Assembly (NCBI GenBank): GCA_009783865.1
Contig: WRCR01000140.1
Coordinates: forward strand, 1 to 8,816
Length of the DNA stretch: 8,816 nucleotides
Direction: 5' to 3'
DNA from: Planctomycetaceae bacterium
Lineage (GTDB): Bacteria > Planctomycetota > Planctomycetia > Pirellulales > Thermoguttaceae
Under the pieces are notes generated by a model. The model made no database searches, was not told where the DNA came from, and worked only from the letters and a program-made list of their open reading frames with translations. Of the stretch, positions 6,404 to 8,816 are shown one piece after another (the first letter of the stretch is position 1; the number at the start of each line of letters is the position of its first letter). A program made the position numbers and the translations under genes.

Positions 6404-8473
6404 ATGGCTAAATACACAACTTCGGATATTCGCAACATTGCCCTTTGCGGTCACGGCGGTTCCGGTAAGACAACATTGATTGACACCCTGCTAAACGAAA
6501 CCGGCACCGTCAAGAAACTGGCAAGCGTCGATGACGGAACAAGTATCTGCGACTTCGATGAAGAAGAAAAAGCACACAAATACACGATTGAAACAAGCGT
6601 CGTTCACATCGAAAGAAACGGCAAACTGTTCAACATAATCGATACGCCCGGCTATCCCGACTTCATCGGACAAACCATCGGCGCGCTCTACGGAGTTGAC
6701 ACCGCCGCTGTTGTCATCAACGCCGCTGCCGGTATCGAAGTTAATACCCGCCGTGTGTTCGCCGAAGCAAAGAAAGCCGGACTGGGACGCATCATCATTC
6801 TCAACAAACTCGATGACGAAAAGGTTGATTTCGATAAAACGCTCAAACTCGTTCAGGACGTTTTCGGAAATAACTGCGTTCCGTTCAACACACCCAATGG
6901 AAACGGACATAGTTTCACCACCGTTCAAAGTTCTTTTGCTGACGGAGCAAAATACAAAGACGCTCTCATCGAAGCCATTGTCATGGTAGATGAGACGGCA
7001 ATGGAAAAATATCTCGAAGGCGAAGTACCGTCAACAGAGGAACTCGCTGTCTTGACGAAAAGAGCGGTGCTTGACGGCACACTGATTCCAATCGTCTGCG
7101 TTTCCGGCAAGAAGAAAATCGGATTAACCGACTTGCTTGACGCTTTTGAATTCTGCGGTTTAACACCGGAGATGATTCAGCGGACGGCAAAAGACGGCGA
7201 AGAGAACGAAGTTGAAATTAAAACCGATGCTGCGGGTCCCGTTATTGCGCAGGTTTTCAAAACACGGATTGACCCCTTCGTGCAGAAGTTGAGTTTCCTC
7301 CGGTTATACAGCGGTACATTGAAGAACGGGCAGTCCATAGCGGCATCGACCAGCAGGCGCGGCATAAAAATTGCGCAACTTTTCCAAATGATGGCAAGCG
7401 AAACCAAGTCCATTGACGAAGCAATACCGGGCATGGTTATCGCCGTTGCAAAATTGGAAGAACTTGAGACCGGTACTACTATCGGCGATTATGGAATGTC
7501 ACCGTTTCCGTTTCCGACACCAATGGTCTCGCTAGCCGCCTCACCGAAAAGCCGCGGTGATGAAGCAAAGTTATCCGGCGCGCTTGCAAAAATTACGCAG
7601 GAGGATTCCACGTTTATCACAAGAAGAGACGAACAGACGAAGCAGTTAATCATTACCGGTATGAGTGAACTGCACTTGAAGGTTATTCAGGAACGTCTCA
7701 AACGGCGTGATAAGGTTGAACTTGATACGAAAGAAGCGAAAATTGCTTATCGTGAAACGATTCAAACCAACGGTGACGGAATGTATCGTCATAAAAAGCA
7801 GTCCGGCGGCGCGGGACAATTCGGCGAAGTACATATCCGAATGTATCCGTTCCCGAAAGGCACAGACCCCGAAGAGTTCTCCTTGAACAAGGAGATGTTC
7901 CCGTCTCACAAGGACCATCATTACGACCCGTCGGCGAATTTCCTTTGGGTTGACTGCATTGTCGGCGGTGTGATACCGTCCAACTTTTTCCCCGCGATTG
8001 AAAAGGGATTCAGGGAAAGAATGTCAAAGGGCGTTATTGCCGGTTATCAGGTTCAAGATGTTGCGGTCGAATTGTATCACGGGAAGTATCACGATGTTGA
8101 CTCCAATGAACACGCTTTCAAAACGGCGGGTTCAATGGCGTTCAAGAAGGTTTTTTCGGAGTCAAGACCTGCGTTGCTTGAACCGATAGTCAAAATGGAA
8201 ATAACGGTGCCAATGTCGAATGTCGGCGATGTCAACAGCGATTTGCCGAATCGGCGCGGTCGTCCGCTTGGAATTGACGATGCTGGCGGCGGTATGCAGA
8301 CAATCACGGCGGAAGTTCCGCTGGCGGAGATTCAAACCTACAATCGGACGCTTGCTTCGATGACCGGCGGTCAGGGAAGTTACGGCATTGAATTCCTGCG
8401 GTACGATATTGTGCCGGGCAACATTCAGCAGGACATCATCAAGAATGCTGAACTGGCAGAAGAAGAAGAGTAA
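6404..8473 (+). CDS. Elongation factor G-like GTPase, EF-G-2/FusA2 type paralogue
   Basis: Cytoplasmic ribosome-associated translational GTPase of 689 residues with all five EF-G domains. G domain: P-loop GHGGSGKTT at 16-24 (canonical EF-G has AHIDAGKTT), a switch I without the usual RGITI but keeping T61, G3 motif DTPGY at 80-84, and NKLD at 134-137. Domain II starts near 272, domain III near 373, domain IV near 449 with HKKQSGGAGQFGEV and the tip loop YHDVDS (H563), and domain V runs near 595-680, followed by an acidic tail. The histidine of canonical DTPGH is Tyr84. Tyr here, the G1 form and DGTSICDFDEEE ahead of switch I are marks I recall for the EF-G-2 group (Thermus EF-G-2, mycobacterial FusA2), distinct from housekeeping FusA. 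No rpsL, rpsG or tuf neighbours are present, which also points to a paralogue. Whether it translocates, recycles ribosomes or acts under stress cannot be told. A promoter and a good Shine-Dalgarno precede it. Confidence 0.93.
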   Translation: MAKYTTSDIRNIALCGHGGSGKTTLIDTLLNETGTVKKLASVDDGTSICDFDEEEKAHKYTIETSVVHIERNGKLFNIIDTPGYPDFIGQTIGALYGVDTAAVVINAAAGIEVNTRRVFAEAKKAGLGRIIILNKLDDEKVDFDKTLKLVQDVFGNNCVPFNTPNGNGHSFTTVQSSFADGAKYKDALIEAIVMVDETAMEKYLEGEVPSTEELAVLTKRAVLDGTLIPIVCVSGKKKIGLTDLLDAFEFCGLTPEMIQRTAKDGEENEVEIKTDAAGPVIAQVFKTRIDPFVQKLSFLRLYSGTLKNGQSIAASTSRRGIKIAQLFQMMASETKSIDEAIPGMVIAVAKLEELETGTTIGDYGMSPFPFPTPMVSLAASPKSRGDEAKLSGALAKITQEDSTFITRRDEQTKQLIITGMSELHLKVIQERLKRRDKVELDTKEAKIAYRETIQTNGDGMYRHKKQSGGAGQFGEVHIRMYPFPKGTDPEEFSLNKEMFPSHKDHHYDPSANFLWVDCIVGGVIPSNFFPAIEKGFRERMSKGVIAGYQVQDVAVELYHGKYHDVDSNEHAFKTAGSMAFKKVFSESRPALLEPIVKMEITVPMSNVGDVNSDLPNRRGRPLGIDDAGGGMQTITAEVPLAEIQTYNRTLASMTGGQGSYGIEFLRYDIVPGNIQQDIIKNAELAEEEE

Positions 8474-8483
8474 GAGGCATTAA

Positions 8484-8500
8484 AATTTCCGGCGGTTTTT
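8484..8500 (-). repeat. Right copy of the 17-base inverted repeat flanking the EF-G-like gene
   Basis: AATTTCCGGCGGTTTTT begins 10 bases after the EF-G-like stop codon and is the exact reverse complement of 6247-6263. A run of six T follows the GC core, but the core alone cannot form a useful hairpin, so it is not a self-sufficient intrinsic terminator. Confidence 0.75.
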
Positions 8501-8502
8501 TC

Positions 8503-8567
8503 CTTTGTGTTCTTCGTGTCTTTGTGCGATAGAATTGAAAATTGCTTTTCGCACAAAGTTCACAAAG
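8503..8567. repeat. CTTTGTG-type intergenic repeat forming a long hairpin
   Basis: CTTTGTGCGA (8520-8529) pairs perfectly with TCGCACAAAG (8549-8558) around a 19-base loop, and the outer CTTTGTG (8503-8509) pairs with CACAAAG (8561-8567) across an asymmetric internal loop. The left arm is itself a degenerate series of CTTTGTGT, CTTCGTGT and CTTTGTGC. Sequences of this kind (CACAAAGACACGAAG on the other strand) are, from memory, common dispersed intergenic repeats in Planctomycetota, Cyanobacteria and others. No T tract follows either arm, so a terminator role is not supported. Confidence 0.6.
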
Positions 8568-8694
8568 ATTCTGATAGTATCCACTTATGTCCTTTCAATT
8601 CTTGAATCAACTGTTCGACAATTTTGACGCTGCGGATATTGTCAAATCCCAATCCGCGCAATGAAGCATATTTTTCATCAGAAAGTTTGGTCAT
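8560..8694 (-). CDS. Small ORF of 44 codons, unknown function
   Basis: The minus strand from ATG 8694 encodes 44 residues beginning MTKLSDEKYASLRGLGF and continuing into an amphipathic, probably helical stretch (DNIRSVKIVEQLIQELKGHKW). There are no cysteines, no signal peptide and no membrane segment. I do not recognise the family. An in-frame stop at 8734-8736 and no alternative start in between make ATG 8694 the only start. A promoter-like pair lies upstream, with a leader of about 30 bases and no Shine-Dalgarno. The stop codon falls inside the right arm of the CTTTGTG repeat, so the last few residues (SESL) may have been set by repeat insertion, and a longer ancestral gene may have been cut. 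It is convergent with the EF-G-like gene. It could be a true small protein, a remnant, or chance. Confidence 0.45.
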   Translation of the reverse strand: MTKLSDEKYASLRGLGFDNIRSVKIVEQLIQELKGHKWILSESL

Positions 8695-8730
8695 AAAATC
8701 AGTAGTTTGTAAAACGCCGTTGTGTTCCTT

Positions 8731-8758
8731 ATTTTACGGTATATGCGTGAAATTGCAA
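8731..8758 (-). promoter_or_regulatory. Promoter-like sequence before the 44-codon ORF
   Basis: On the minus strand TTGCAA (8753-8758, four of six) is followed after 16 bases by TAAAAT (8731-8736, five of six). The predicted start is near 8724, 30 bases before ATG 8694. It could serve the small ORF or a short RNA. Confidence 0.4.
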
Positions 8759-8816
8759 GCAGTTAAAATCGGTACTGATTCGGCAAACAATTTTACCAAA
8801 TCGTTCCGAAAATTAT

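Larger units (their letters stand above)
8474..8816. other. Right-end region without a long gene
   Basis: This 343-base stretch holds the right 17-base repeat, the CTTTGTG hairpin repeat, the 44-codon ORF and its promoter-like sequence, all listed separately. A further 10-base inverted pair, AGAATTGAAA (8531-8540) and TTTCAATTCT (8593-8602), links the hairpin loop to the small ORF. From 8759 to 8816 I see no feature. Confidence 0.6.

Noticed and set aside
6243..6479. Plus-strand open frame of 78 codons containing RTDFKSVP
   Set aside because: It overlaps the EF-G-like start in another frame, and the RTDFKSVP part is a known kind of conceptual translation of an intergenic repeat. It is most likely not a gene.
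6247..8500. EF-G-like gene as cargo of a transposon bounded by the 17-base repeats
   Set aside because: No transposase or integrase is present and no target-site duplication is visible around the repeats. The repeats are reported, but a transposon call is not supported.
8520..8558. Hairpin after the EF-G-like gene as a rho-independent terminator
   Set aside because: The stem is good, but neither side is followed by a T run and the loop is 19 bases; repeat element is the better reading.
1..8816. A defence island, CRISPR array or biosynthetic cluster
   Set aside because: No spaced repeats, no nuclease, toxin-antitoxin or synthase motifs were seen. The genes are regulatory, housekeeping or transport related.

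Overview
The window looks like chromosomal DNA from a Gram-negative bacterium, most likely a member of Planctomycetota. This is an inference by recognition, not a search. It rests on four things: the style of the sigma-54 response regulator, a major-facilitator transporter paired with a sugar-phosphate-isomerase-like TIM barrel, a secreted protein built of STN-like units, and intergenic repeats of kinds I associate with this phylum (one would translate as RTDFKSVP). Base composition is close to balanced by eye. No tRNA, rRNA, CRISPR array, phage gene or transposase was seen.

Layout: (1) The left edge holds the first 13 codons of a minus-strand gene that starts like a signal peptide. (2) Divergent from it lies a complete NtrC-type sigma-54-dependent response regulator (119-1588), followed by a terminator-like hairpin and a nested inverted repeat. 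(3) On the minus strand, queA (2788-3846), the epoxyqueuosine tRNA-modification enzyme, is followed almost without a gap by a secreted protein with three STN-like units (stop at 1723). (4) A 221-base divergent intergenic region carries one good sigma-70-type promoter for queA and one for the rightward pair: an MFS transporter (4068-5360) and, 10 bases later, a xylose-isomerase-like TIM-barrel protein (5371-6195). (5) A repeat-bearing 208-base intergenic region with a promoter and the only clear Shine-Dalgarno site in the window leads into an EF-G-like GTPase of the EF-G-2/FusA2 kind (6404-8473). (6) The right end (8474-8816) holds intergenic repeats and a 44-codon minus-strand small ORF with its own promoter-like sequence.

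The genes do not form one pathway. They are four or five small transcription units: signal-responsive transcription control, tRNA queuosine modification plus an envelope protein, uptake and conversion of a sugar-like compound, and a translation-factor paralogue. The less ordinary signals are a perfect 17-base inverted repeat flanking the EF-G-like gene, the STN protein linked to queA, two genes whose -10 element sits exactly 6 bases before the ATG (possible leaderless mRNAs), and the unlisted small ORF whose 3' end runs into an intergenic repeat. I found no convincing new multi-gene system.
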